Source: Tersicoccus solisilvae
GTDB taxonomy: Bacteria; Actinomycetota; Actinomycetes; Actinomycetales; Micrococcaceae
Length of the DNA stretch: 64,000 nucleotides
NCBI RefSeq assembly: GCF_014643255.1
Contig: NZ_BMJI01000002.1
Location: 124,001 to 188,000, forward strand
Direction: 5' to 3'
Each line of letters starts with the position of its first letter. Position 1 is the first letter of the stretch. The notes below the pieces were generated by a model that searched no databases, was not told the origin of the DNA, and saw only the letters and a program-made list of their open reading frames with translations. A program made the position numbers and the translations under genes. Positions 41,633 to 50,150 of the stretch are shown piece after piece.

Positions 41633-43312
41633 TCAGTGACCGATGCCGGCGCGCTCCGATTCCGCGGTCTCGATCTCGTCGTGACCGTGGTGGGAATGCG
41701 CGGCCTCCAGCTCCGCCGGGGTGACCGGGGCGACGCGGTCCTCGAAGAAGAACCGGGACAGGCGGCCACGGATCTTCTCGGCACCGGAGACCTTGCCGTT
41801 GCGGCCCGGTCGCGCCTCGAGCACCTCGGGAGAATCGAAGTTGATCATCCGGTACAGGCGGTACCGGTCGACCGGCTCGTGCACCTCGATGAACTCGCCG
41901 TGCGGCAGCCGCACGATGCGGCCCGTCTCCCGGCCGTGCAGGGCGATCTCACGATCCTTGCGCTGCAGCGCCAGGGCGACCCGGCGGGCGACGATGAACC
42001 CGACGATCGGCCCGATGAAGAACAGCGCGCGCAGCCAGTACGTCACGTCGTTCAGCGACACGTGGAAGTGGGTCGCGATCAGGTCCGAGCTCGCCGCCGC
42101 CCACAACACGCAGTAGAAGATGACGCCGGCGACGCCGATACCGGTCCGGGTCGGGGCGTTGCGCGGCCGGTCCAGGATGTGGTGCTCCCGGTCGTCCTTG
42201 GTCACCCAGCGCTCGATCCAGGGGTACGCGAACATCAGTGTGAACAGCAGACCCGCCGGGCCCAGGGCCGGCAGCAGCACGTTCAGCGTCAGCGTCCAGT
42301 TGCCGAACAGGACGAATTCCCAGTGCCACGGCCAGGTGCCGGGCATCAGACGCAGTGCACCGTCGACCCAGCCGATGTACCAGTCCGGCTGGGTGCCGGC
42401 GGAGACGGGGGAGGGGTCGTACGGACCGTAGTTCCAGATCGGGTTGATCGTGAACGCCGCCGCCATCAGCGCGATCACGCCGAACACGATGAAGAAGAAG
42501 CCGCCCGCCTTGGCGGCGTACACGGGACCGACGGGATACCCGACCACGTTGGTCTCCTTGCGACCCGGCCCGGGGTACTGCGTGTGCTTGTGCAGGACCA
42601 CCATGAACAGGTGCACGGCGATCATCAACAGGATGATGGCGGGGATCAGCAGGATGTGCAGCACGTACAGGCGGCCGACGATGTCGGTACCCGGGAACTC
42701 GCCGCCGAACAGGAAGAACGAGATGTACGTGCCGATCAGCGGGATCGACTTGATCACGCCGTCGATGATGCGCAGGCCGTTGCCGGAGAGCAGATCGTCC
42801 GGGAGGGAGTAGCCGGTGAAGCCGGCGGCCAGACCCAGGATCAGCAGGACGGAGCCGACGACCCAGTTCAGTTCGCGGGGCTTGCGGAACGCGCCGGTGA
42901 AGAACACGCGCAGCATGTGCACCGCGTTGGACGCCACGAACAGCAGGGCGGCCCAGTGGTGCACCTGGCGGATGAACAGGCCACCGCGGATGTCGAACGA
43001 GATGTCGAGGGAGGACTGGTACGCCACCGACATCTCCACGCCCTTGAGGGGCACGAAGGACCCGGCGTAGTGCGTCTCCGCCATCGACGGATCGAAGAAG
43101 AACGTCAGGAACGTGCCCGACAGCAGCAGGATGACGAACGAGTAGAGCGCCACCTCGCCGAACATGAACGACCAGTGGTCGGGGAAGACCTTGCGGCCGA
43201 ACTCCTTGACCATGGCGGAGCCGCCGACGCGCTGGTCGACGAAATTGGCCATCTTGCCGACGGCGGTGGGCGCCACGTACGCGGCGCGCTGATCAGTGGT
43301 GGTGGATGACAT
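41633..43312 (-). CDS. qcrB: Cytochrome bc1 complex cytochrome b subunit
   Basis: 559 residues. The start is the ATG that overlaps the qcrA stop; the open frame continues far upstream but inside qcrA. About 8-9 membrane helices; the heme histidines lie in RQVHHWAALLFVASNAVHML and in HILLIPAIILLMIAVHLFM. The quinol-site motif appears as PDWYIGW, as in mycobacterial QcrB. A long polar C-terminal extension (about 430-559) is typical of actinobacteria. It oxidises menaquinol in the bcc-aa3 supercomplex. Confidence 0.96.
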   Translation of the reverse strand: MSSTTTDQRAAYVAPTAVGKMANFVDQRVGGSAMVKEFGRKVFPDHWSFMFGEVALYSFVILLLSGTFLTFFFDPSMAETHYAGSFVPLKGVEMSVAYQSSLDISFDIRGGLFIRQVHHWAALLFVASNAVHMLRVFFTGAFRKPRELNWVVGSVLLILGLAAGFTGYSLPDDLLSGNGLRIIDGVIKSIPLIGTYISFFLFGGEFPGTDIVGRLYVLHILLIPAIILLMIAVHLFMVVLHKHTQYPGPGRKETNVVGYPVGPVYAAKAGGFFFIVFGVIALMAAAFTINPIWNYGPYDPSPVSAGTQPDWYIGWVDGALRLMPGTWPWHWEFVLFGNWTLTLNVLLPALGPAGLLFTLMFAYPWIERWVTKDDREHHILDRPRNAPTRTGIGVAGVIFYCVLWAAASSDLIATHFHVSLNDVTYWLRALFFIGPIVGFIVARRVALALQRKDREIALHGRETGRIVRLPHGEFIEVHEPVDRYRLYRMINFDSPEVLEARPGRNGKVSGAEKIRGRLSRFFFEDRVAPVTPAELEAAHSHHGHDEIETAESERAGIGH

Positions 43313-44340
43313 CAGCCACGCTCCCAGAAACTCGGACCCACGGGCTCGTGGAAGTCGCTTTGTGCAACGAGGTAGCCCTGGTCGTCGACCATGATGGGCA
43401 GTTGGGGCAGCGGGTGTGACGCCGGCCCGAAGATGACCTTGCACTCCTGCGTCAGGTCGAAGGTCGACTGGTGGCACGGGCAGAGCAGGTGGTGCGTGTG
43501 CTGCTCGTACAGCGCGACCGGGCAACCGACGTGCGTGCAGATCTTCGAATAGGCCACGATGCCCTCGTAGCCCCAGTTCTCGCGCCCGGCGGAGGGGTTG
43601 AGGTCCTCCGGGTTCAGGCGCATCAGGAGCACGACGGCCTTGGCCTTCTGCTCGAGCTTGTCCTCGGCCTCGTTCAGGCCCTCGGGGATGACGTGGAAGA
43701 CCGAACCGATCTGCACGTCGGCGGCGCGGATGGGGGTGCCGTCCGGGTCGCGGGTCAACCGGACGCCCTTGTCCCACATGGTGTGCCGCAGCGTGTCGCC
43801 CGGCAGGGGCCCGAGGTCGCGGAAGATCGCGATCGCGGGGAGCACCGCGAGGGCGCCGGCACCGATCAGGGTGTTGCGGATCAGCGGCCGGCGGGCGATG
43901 CCGGATTCCTCGAGGACACCCTTGACGATGCCCTCGGCGTCCCGGCGGTCGGCCTCGGGCCGGATCTCGTGCCGCTCCTCGACCCATTCGTGGTCCGGCA
44001 TGAGCGTCTTCGCCCAGTGCACGACGCCGATGCCGATGCCGAACATGGCGAAGGCGGTACCCAGGCCCAGCAGCAGGTTCTGCAGCCGCAGCGTGGCGAC
44101 GGTGTCGTCGAGCCGGATGAAGAAGTACCCGAAGAAGAACAGCAGCGTGCCCAGGATGGACACGAGGAACAGCAGGGAGACCTGCCGCTCGCTGCGCTTC
44201 GCGGCACGCGGCTGCGTGTCGGAGAGCCGCGGGCGGTGCGGCGGCAGCCCCGGATCCGGGTGCGCCAGGTCGTTGGGTCGGCCGTCCGCCGTGGCGACTG
44301 CGCCGGAGTTGCCCGGGGTGCCGTTGCTACGGTCGCTCAT
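43312..44340 (-). CDS. qcrA: Rieske iron-sulfur subunit of the cytochrome bc1 complex
   Basis: 342 residues from the ATG with GAGGGG upstream; an ATG 12 bases earlier is possible. Three hydrophobic helices (about 50-75, 85-107, 153-172) precede the Rieske domain with CTHVGCP and CPCHQS, the 2Fe-2S ligands. The three-helix N-terminus is the actinobacterial form. It overlaps qcrB by one base. Confidence 0.96.
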   Translation of the reverse strand: MSDRSNGTPGNSGAVATADGRPNDLAHPDPGLPPHRPRLSDTQPRAAKRSERQVSLLFLVSILGTLLFFFGYFFIRLDDTVATLRLQNLLLGLGTAFAMFGIGIGVVHWAKTLMPDHEWVEERHEIRPEADRRDAEGIVKGVLEESGIARRPLIRNTLIGAGALAVLPAIAIFRDLGPLPGDTLRHTMWDKGVRLTRDPDGTPIRAADVQIGSVFHVIPEGLNEAEDKLEQKAKAVVLLMRLNPEDLNPSAGRENWGYEGIVAYSKICTHVGCPVALYEQHTHHLLCPCHQSTFDLTQECKVIFGPASHPLPQLPIMVDDQGYLVAQSDFHEPVGPSFWERG

Positions 44341-44431
44341 GAGCCCCCTCATTCTTCGTCGTGGTGCTGGTGTCTGTCGGGTTCCCGGGGCGACGGGCGG
44401 GTCTCCCGCCGTCCGTCGATCCGGGTCGTGC

Positions 44432-45229
44432 TCAGGAGGACCGGGAGGTCAACCAGATGGTGAACGCGATGATGATGCCGAGACCGGCCACCCACGCGAA
44501 CAGACCCTCGGAGACCGGACCGAGCGAGCCGAGGTCGGCACCGCCGGGCGAGCCCTGCGTCTCGATGGTCTTGAGGAACGTGATCAGGTTCTTCTTCTCC
44601 TCCGGGGAGATGTTCGAGTCGTTGAACACGGGCATGTTCTGGGGGCCCGTGACCATGGCCTCGTAGATGTGCTTCTCGCTCACGCCCTCGAGGGCGGGAG
44701 CGAACTTGCCGCGGGTGAGCGCGCCACCGGCGGCCGCGGCGTTGTGGCACATGGCGCAGTTGACGCGGAAGACCTCGCCGCCCTTGGCGGCGTCGCCGTC
44801 GGCCGTGTCGACCTGCTCCTCGCTCGGGACCGCGGGACCGGAACCCAGCGAGGCCACGTAGGCGGCCAGCTGCCGGGTCTGCTCCTCGTCGAACTGGGCC
44901 GGCTTCTTCTGCGCCTGCGGGCCCTGCATGGCCATCGGCATCCGGCCGGTGCCGACCTGGAAGTCGACGCTCGCCGCGCCGACGCCCACGAGCGACGGGC
45001 CGGACGGGCTGCCCTTGGCACCCATGCCGTGGCAGGATGCGCAGTTCGCCAGGAAGAGCTTCTCGCCGTTGTCGACGTCCTCGGCGGTGTAGCTCTCGCG
45101 GGACTGGGACGCCTGCGCGGTGTTCGCCGAGCTGGCGGCCGCGTAGACCGTGCCCGTGATCAGCAGCGCCAGCAGGATCAGGGCCACCGCCGCGAGGGGG
45201 TGCCTGCGCCGTTGTGCGAGTGACTTCAC
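44432..45229 (-). CDS. qcrC: Diheme cytochrome c subunit of the bcc complex
   Basis: 265 residues from a GTG giving MKSLAQRRRHPLAAVALILL, the usual QcrC N-terminus; an ATG at 45301 is in frame but would add 24 residues. One N-terminal helix, two heme c motifs CASCH and CAMCH, and a C-terminal helix. The two heme domains replace soluble cytochrome c and pass electrons to CtaC. Part of ctaE-qcrC-qcrA-qcrB. Confidence 0.95.
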   Translation of the reverse strand: MKSLAQRRRHPLAAVALILLALLITGTVYAAASSANTAQASQSRESYTAEDVDNGEKLFLANCASCHGMGAKGSPSGPSLVGVGAASVDFQVGTGRMPMAMQGPQAQKKPAQFDEEQTRQLAAYVASLGSGPAVPSEEQVDTADGDAAKGGEVFRVNCAMCHNAAAAGGALTRGKFAPALEGVSEKHIYEAMVTGPQNMPVFNDSNISPEEKKNLITFLKTIETQGSPGGADLGSLGPVSEGLFAWVAGLGIIIAFTIWLTSRSS

Positions 45230-45309
45230 CTGTCCGTACCTCTTCCGTCGTGGTTCTGCTTCTCGGGAGCTGCGGGTCGCACCCGTGCGGTGCTCGGTCA
45301 TCCGAGGTG

Positions 45310-45324
45310 TCTCGTTTTTCGAGA
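45310..45324. other. Small hairpin in the ctaE-qcrC gap
   Basis: TCTCG-TTTTT-CGAGA in the 143-base gap between ctaE and qcrC. It may be an attenuator, a processing site or chance. Confidence 0.3.
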
Positions 45325-45372
45325 TATCTGTGGTCTCATTCTCGTCCGCCTCCGGCTGCCGTCAAGGCCGAT

Positions 45373-46011
45373 CTACTTGAGGAAGTAGATGATGAAGAAG
45401 AGGGCGATCCAGACGACGTCGACGAAGTGCCAGTAGTACGAGACGACGACGGCGGAGGTCGCCTCGAAGTGACCGAAGCGCTTGGCGATGTACGCGCGGC
45501 CGATGATGAACAGGAAGGCGATCAGGCCGCCGGTCACGTGCAGGCCGTGGAACCCGGTGGTCAGGTAGAACGACGAGCCGTACGCGTCGGAGGAGAGCGA
45601 GACGTGCTCCGAGACGAGCATCGTGTACTCGAACGCCTGCACGGAGACGAAGACCGCGCCCATGATGAAGGTCAGGATGAACCACTCGACCATGCCCCAG
45701 CGCGCCACGTTCAGCAGGCCGCCGGTCCGGCGGGGCTGCAGCCGCTCGGCGGCGAACACCCCGAACTGGCAGGTCACCGAGCTGAGGACGAGCACGATGG
45801 TGTTGGCCAGCGCGAACGGCACGTTCAGCTTCTCGGTCTCGGTGGCCCACATGTCGGGCGACGTCGACCGGAGCGTGAAGTACATCGCGAACAGGGCCGC
45901 GAAGAACATGATCTCGCTGGAGAGCCACACGATCGTCCCCACCGACACCATGTTCGGACGGTTCAGAGCCGGGTGCGCCTGGGGGCTCGGAGCATGGGTT
46001 GCACTGGTCAC
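45373..46011 (-). CDS. ctaE: Cytochrome c oxidase subunit III
   Basis: 212 residues from a GTG; the frame continues upstream but into the divergent trpD. Five membrane helices; [17 protein letters not shown] and [10 protein letters not shown] are hallmarks of subunit III, with [14 protein letters not shown] at the end. The ribosome site is weak (GGCAAG). It is separated from ctaC-D-F, as in many actinobacteria, and precedes qcrCAB. Confidence 0.95.
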   Translation of the reverse strand: MTSATHAPSPQAHPALNRPNMVSVGTIVWLSSEIMFFAALFAMYFTLRSTSPDMWATETEKLNVPFALANTIVLVLSSVTCQFGVFAAERLQPRRTGGLLNVARWGMVEWFILTFIMGAVFVSVQAFEYTMLVSEHVSLSSDAYGSSFYLTTGFHGLHVTGGLIAFLFIIGRAYIAKRFGHFEATSAVVVSYYWHFVDVVWIALFFIIYFLK

Positions 46012-46201
46012 CTTGCCATTATGGCTGGTAAAACCCTGAGCCACCAACGCAACGCGCCCGAACTCGTCTCTGACGTGGGACGATACCCCCGAAAATTTGT
46101 CTACGCAGGATAGAAAAGGGGTCCGCGCTAGGATTCGCTCCCAGCCCGCACTCAGGTTCGGCGGAACGCCCGCGGGAACGGGCGCGCCGGCGGGACGGCG
46201 A

Positions 46202-46207
46202 TAGGAT
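46202..46207 (+). promoter_or_regulatory. Leaderless-type -10 box before trpD
   Basis: TAGGAT with 6 bases to the GTG start of trpD. The rest of the divergent ctaE-trpD gap (46012-46201) has an AT-rich patch at 46090-46120 that may hold the ctaE promoter. Confidence 0.5.
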
Positions 46208-46213
46208 CGACGC

Positions 46214-47326
46214 GTGAATCCCCAGCCCGAGAGCCCGAGCACCCGCGCGTCCGCGACCGACCGTGTTGCCTCGACCGGATCGGTGGTGCGCTCCTGGCCC
46301 GAACTGCTGACGGCGCTGCTGGCGGGGCGCGACCTCTCGGCCCCGGAGACGGCGTGGGCGATGGACCGGGTGATGTCGGGCGAGCTGCCCGACGCGGCGG
46401 TCGCGGGCTTCCTGGTGGCGCTGAAGGCCAAGGGGGAGACGGTCGAGGAACTCGCCGGGCTCGTCGAGGCGATGCTCGAGCACGCCAACCCGCTGCCGAT
46501 CGGCAGCGACGCCCTCGACATCGTCGGTACCGGTGGGGACCGCCAGAACACCGTCAACATCTCCACCATGGCCGCGCTCGTGTGCGCGGGCGCCGGCACG
46601 CCCGTGGTCAAGCACGGCAACCGGGCCGCGTCGTCGTCGACCGGCACGGCCGACGTGCTCGAGGCCCTCGGCGTCAACCTCGACCTGTCGGTCGGGGACG
46701 TGGCCGAGGCCGCGCGGGCCGTCGGGGTCACGTTCTGCTTCGCCCAGGTCTTCCACCCGTCGATGCGGTTCGCCGCCGGTGCGCGCAAGGCGCTCGGGGT
46801 GCCGACCGTCTTCAACTTCCTCGGCCCGATGACGAACCCGGCCCGCGTGGACGCGTCCGCGATCGGGGTCGCCGACCCGAGGATCGGCCCGCTGATCGCC
46901 GGCGTCCTCGCGCGGCGAGGCAACCGCGCCCTCGTCTTCCACGGCCACGACGGGCTGGACGAGCTGACGACGACGGCGGCGTCGACCGTCTGGGAGGTCC
47001 GCGACGGCGCGGTCACCGAACAGCAGATCGATCCGCAGTCCGACCTGGGCATCCCGCGCGCCACCCTGGACGACCTGCGCGGCGGGGCGCCGGTGCACAA
47101 CGCCGCCGTCGTCCGGTCGGTGCTGGCGGGAGAGACGGGCCCGGTCCGGGACGCCGTCGTGCTCAACGCGGCCGCCGGCCTGACCGCGGCGGACCCGACC
47201 GCCGAGGGCTCACTGACCCAGCGCCTCGCGGCCGGCCTCGACCGGGCGCGCCGGTCGTTGGACACCGGTGCGGCCGCCGGCGTGCTGGAGCGGTGGGTCC
47301 GCTTCAGCGACGAACGCGGTCGCTGA
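46214..47326 (+). CDS. trpD: Anthranilate phosphoribosyltransferase
   Basis: 370 residues, GTG start. The PRPP motif [17 protein letters not shown] and [20 protein letters not shown] are intact; [13 protein letters not shown] and [10 protein letters not shown] bind anthranilate. It performs the second step of tryptophan synthesis. It stands alone away from other trp genes, as is usual in actinobacteria. It converges with the RAM gene 3 bases away. Confidence 0.95.
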   Translation: MNPQPESPSTRASATDRVASTGSVVRSWPELLTALLAGRDLSAPETAWAMDRVMSGELPDAAVAGFLVALKAKGETVEELAGLVEAMLEHANPLPIGSDALDIVGTGGDRQNTVNISTMAALVCAGAGTPVVKHGNRAASSSTGTADVLEALGVNLDLSVGDVAEAARAVGVTFCFAQVFHPSMRFAAGARKALGVPTVFNFLGPMTNPARVDASAIGVADPRIGPLIAGVLARRGNRALVFHGHDGLDELTTTAASTVWEVRDGAVTEQQIDPQSDLGIPRATLDDLRGGAPVHNAAVVRSVLAGETGPVRDAVVLNAAAGLTAADPTAEGSLTQRLAAGLDRARRSLDTGAAAGVLERWVRFSDERGR

Positions 47327-47329
47327 CCT

Positions 47330-47608
47330 TCAGTCGCCGCCGAGCGCGAAGGCCGCGTCGAGGTCGTGCTGCGAGTACGCCCGGAACGCGATCTGCGTGG
47401 TGGTCTCCCGGATCGCCGGGACCTTGGACAGCCGGTCCGCGATGACCCGTTCCAGGTCCTCGTGCCGCCGCACCCGGGCCACCACGATGAGGTCCCAGTC
47501 CCCGGTCACCGAGTAGACCTCGCTGATGCCCTCGATCGCGGAGATCTCCTCCGCGGTCTCGGGGATGCGGTCCGGCTCGACGGACACGTGGGTGAATGCG
47601 GTGATCAC
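47330..47608 (-). CDS. Stand-alone RAM (Lrp/AsnC ligand-binding) domain protein
   Basis: 92 residues, GTG start overlapping the stop of the DUF3054 gene. The whole protein is one RAM/ACT-like beta-alpha-beta fold ([50 protein letters not shown]). The helix-turn-helix of Lrp/AsnC proteins is absent, not truncated by damage. Such small RAM proteins bind amino acids and may modulate full-length Lrp partners. Its position convergent with trpD may be coincidental. Confidence 0.85.
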   Translation of the reverse strand: MITAFTHVSVEPDRIPETAEEISAIEGISEVYSVTGDWDLIVVARVRRHEDLERVIADRLSKVPAIRETTTQIAFRAYSQHDLDAAFALGGD

Positions 47609-48066
47609 AGCGGGTTCTCCTTCGGGGACGAGCCGGCGCCTCGGGAGGAGAACCGGCGGATCAGGGCGACGACGGCGCGCCAACCGAGCAGGAACACGGC
47701 CAGGGTGACGGTCGCGACGACGACGAAGGCCACGGCGGTACCGTCGCCGGTGGCGGTGCGCAGCAGCATGCCGCCGACCACGGTCGCCACCCAGACCACG
47801 ACACCGGTCGGCCAGAGCCGCACCGGCGTCCGCCAGGCGCGGCTGAGCAGCCACCCGAGCGCGGTGCCGACCAGGAAGGGCCATGCCGTGTCGACGACGC
47901 CGAGCACGGGGTGGGCCTCCTGATGGCTGGCCCGGCCGATCGCGGCGAACACGATCACGAGGACGACGTCGACGACGGCGGAGCCCACCGGGCGGCGCCG
48001 GCGGCCTTGCGCGGGTCGGACGGCGGTCGGGTCGCGGGTCAGGGCGTCGGGGGAGGGCGTGGGCAC
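47605..48066 (-). CDS. DUF3054 membrane protein
   Basis: 153 residues, GTG start. Four hydrophobic helices (about 28-45, 55-75, 83-103, 108-128) with VDVVLVIVFAAIGRASH and TAWPFLVGTALGWL, which match the DUF3054 family. The function is unknown. The start follows a TAGACT box by 6 bases, and the gene is divergent from the acetyltransferase. Confidence 0.82.
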   Translation of the reverse strand: MPTPSPDALTRDPTAVRPAQGRRRRPVGSAVVDVVLVIVFAAIGRASHQEAHPVLGVVDTAWPFLVGTALGWLLSRAWRTPVRLWPTGVVVWVATVVGGMLLRTATGDGTAVAFVVVATVTLAVFLLGWRAVVALIRRFSSRGAGSSPKENPL

Positions 48067-48072
48067 GTCGCC

Positions 48073-48078
48073 AGTCTA
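48073..48078 (-). promoter_or_regulatory. Leaderless-type -10 box before DUF3054
   Basis: TAGACT on the minus strand, 6 bases before the GTG. Confidence 0.5.
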
Positions 48079-48158
48079 CGAGCCGGTGCCCGATGGATCC
48101 CCCGGAGCCGGCGCTCCCCGCTGGTCGATGCCGGCCGGCCCTCGGTGGTACCGGATCG

Positions 48159-48164
48159 TAGACT
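48159..48164 (+). promoter_or_regulatory. Leaderless-type -10 box before the GNAT gene
   Basis: TAGACT, 6 bases before the ATG; same hexamer as the divergent DUF3054 box 80 bases away. Confidence 0.5.
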
Positions 48165-48170
48165 CCGGGC

Positions 48171-49208
48171 ATGGACCCCGTCTTCGTGCCGCTGACCGCG
48201 GCGGACGTCCCGGCCTGGTCGGACCTGACCACGGCGCTGGCCCGCGTCGACGGCACCGACGAGTTCTCCAGTGCCGAGGACCTGGCGGAGGAACTCGCCG
48301 AGGACGGTGTCCGACCGGAGCTCGACACCTGGGCGTTGCACGAGCGCGACGGGAGCACCGCCGCCGTCGTCGCCTACGGGCAGGTCCGCGTGAAGGCGGA
48401 CCTGCTGGACGGCCGGGCGGTCGCGGTGCTCGGCGGGGGAGTGCGCCCCGACCGGCGCGGCCGCGGCATCGGGCGGGCCCTGATGGACCGGATCGAGGTG
48501 CGCGCCCGGGAGCTGGCCGCGGAGCGGCATCCCGGAGCCCCCGTCGTGCTCCGCAACGCCGGGGGGCTCGAGACCGATCCCGTGCGCGGACTGCTGACCC
48601 ACCGGGGATACGCCCTCAGCCGCTGGTTCGTGCAGATGGAGCGCGACCTGCCCGCGCCGTCGGCCGCGAACGCGCCGCCGCAGCCGGCCGCCGGGTACCG
48701 GGTCCTGCCCTTCGCCCCGGAGCTCTCGGCCGGCACGCTGCGTGCGCGCAACGCCGCGTTCGCCGACCACTGGGGCTCGACGTCGACGTCGGAGGCCGAG
48801 TGGGCGGACCTGACCGGTGCCCGCAGCTTCACGGCGGACTGCTCGTTCCTCGCGGTGGCGCCCGCGGCCGGCCCGCGGCCCTCCGATCCGGACGGCCCGA
48901 TCGAAGCCGGTGTGGTCGGCTCGTTCTGCCTGGCTCAGGACTGGCAGGACGGTCCGGTCTACCTCGCACTGATCGGTACCGCGCCCGAAGCCCGGGGCCG
49001 GGGGCTGGCCCGCGCCTGCATCGCCGCGTCGCTCGACGCCGCCGCGCGGCAGCGGCGTCCCGACGGGCGGCCCCGGTTCACCCGCGCCGTCCTGCACGTC
49101 GACGCGGACAGCCCCACCGGCGCCACCCGGCTCTACGAGGGCGTCGGTTTCGCGGCGGTGAAGACCTTCGGGACCTTCACCCGGGAGGTGCCGGCGCTCG
49201 ACGCCTGA
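48171..49208 (+). CDS. Tandem GNAT acetyltransferase
   Basis: 345 residues with two GNAT folds. The N-terminal domain has VRPDRRGRGIGRALMDRIE (about residue 85) and the C-terminal one IGTAPEARGRGLARACIAAS (about 265), both with the acetyl-CoA loop R/Q-x-x-G-x-G/A. The tandem layout resembles mycothiol synthase MshD, but the substrate residues were not checked and many unrelated tandem GNAT proteins exist. Substrate unknown. Confidence 0.85.
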   Translation: MDPVFVPLTAADVPAWSDLTTALARVDGTDEFSSAEDLAEELAEDGVRPELDTWALHERDGSTAAVVAYGQVRVKADLLDGRAVAVLGGGVRPDRRGRGIGRALMDRIEVRARELAAERHPGAPVVLRNAGGLETDPVRGLLTHRGYALSRWFVQMERDLPAPSAANAPPQPAAGYRVLPFAPELSAGTLRARNAAFADHWGSTSTSEAEWADLTGARSFTADCSFLAVAPAAGPRPSDPDGPIEAGVVGSFCLAQDWQDGPVYLALIGTAPEARGRGLARACIAASLDAAARQRRPDGRPRFTRAVLHVDADSPTGATRLYEGVGFAAVKTFGTFTREVPALDA

Positions 49209-49245
49209 CCGGCCTCCGGACAGGACGATCGTCGGGGGGTTGTGC

Positions 49246-49251
49246 CACGCT
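49246..49251 (+). promoter_or_regulatory. Weak leaderless-type -10 box
   Basis: CACGCT, 6 bases before the ATG of the RibD-like gene. The first position departs from TANNNT, so support is mainly by spacing. Confidence 0.25.
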
Positions 49252-49257
49252 GAGCTC

Positions 49258-49845
49258 ATGGCACCCGTCGTCTACTACACCGCTGCGACGCTGGACGGCT
49301 TCCTCGCCGACGAGCACCACGACCTGGGCTGGCTGCTGCGGCTGACGCCGGATCCGGAGCGGATGCCCCCCGCGTTCGACTTCGCCGCCTTCTTCGCCGG
49401 TGTCGGTGCCATGGTGATGGGGGCCAACACGTTCCGCTGGGTGCACCGACACGAGGACCTCGCCGCCCACCCGGAACGCTGGACCGACACCTACGGCGCC
49501 GTGCCCACCTTCGTCTTCACGCACGGCGAGCTGCCCGACGTCGTTGGTGCCGACGTCCGGATCGCCCGCGAGTCCGTCGCGGCCGACCTGCCCGCCATCC
49601 GGGAGGCGGCCGGGGAACGCGACATCTGGTTGCTCGGCGGTGGTGAGCTGGTCGGCCAGTTCGACGACGCCGGCGCCCTCGACGAGCTGCGGGTGAGCAT
49701 CGCCCCGGTCACCCTCGGTGCCGGCAAGCCCCTGCTGCCCCGGCGCCTGGAACGGCGGCTGAGCCTCACGGGAGTCCACACCGACGGCACGTTCGCCTAC
49801 CTCGCGTACGACGTCCTCCCGGCCGCGTCCGCGCCCGTCCCGTGA
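49258..49845 (+). CDS. RibD C-terminal/dihydrofolate-reductase-like family protein
   Basis: 195 residues. VVYYTAATLDGFLAD at the start, GAMVMGANTFRW in the middle and IWLLGGGELVGQFDDAG near residue 125 are hallmarks of the RibD_C/YyaP reductase family, which binds NADPH. Closely related sequences are often labelled deaminase-reductases. No riboflavin genes nearby; the substrate is unknown. Confidence 0.87.
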   Translation: MAPVVYYTAATLDGFLADEHHDLGWLLRLTPDPERMPPAFDFAAFFAGVGAMVMGANTFRWVHRHEDLAAHPERWTDTYGAVPTFVFTHGELPDVVGADVRIARESVAADLPAIREAAGERDIWLLGGGELVGQFDDAGALDELRVSIAPVTLGAGKPLLPRRLERRLSLTGVHTDGTFAYLAYDVLPAASAPVP

Positions 49846-49865
49846 CAGGCGCGCGGCCCCGCGCC

Positions 49866-49871
49866 TACGCT
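49866..49871 (+). promoter_or_regulatory. Leaderless-type -10 box before DUF2277
   Basis: TACGCT followed by GGCGGC and the ATG at 49878. Confidence 0.45.
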
Positions 49872-49877
49872 GGCGGC

Positions 49878-50150
49878 ATGTGCAGGAACATCCGGCAGCT
49901 CCACAACTTCGAACCGGCGGCGACCAGTGACGAGATCCGCGCCGCCGCCCTCCAGTACGTCCGCAAGGTCAGCGGCAGCACCAAGCCGTCGCAGGCCAAC
50001 CAGGCGGCCTTCGACGAGGCGGTCGAGGAGATCGCCCACGTCACCGCCCACCTGCTGGCGCACCTGACCACCAGCGCGCCGCCGAAGAACCGCGAGATCG
50101 AGGCGGCGAAGGCCCGGGCCCGCAGCGCTCAGCGATACGGCGCGGCCTGA
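49878..50150 (+). CDS. DUF2277 family protein
   Basis: 90 residues from the ATG giving MCRNIRQLHNFEPAAT; the frame reaches 49842 but the family begins at MCRNI. It is a small all-helical protein with LQYVRKVSGSTKPSQANQ and a basic C-terminus. DUF2277 is an uncharacterised bacterial family. The stop overlaps the ATG of the oxidoreductase gene by one base. Confidence 0.85.
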   Translation: MCRNIRQLHNFEPAATSDEIRAAALQYVRKVSGSTKPSQANQAAFDEAVEEIAHVTAHLLAHLTTSAPPKNREIEAAKARARSAQRYGAA

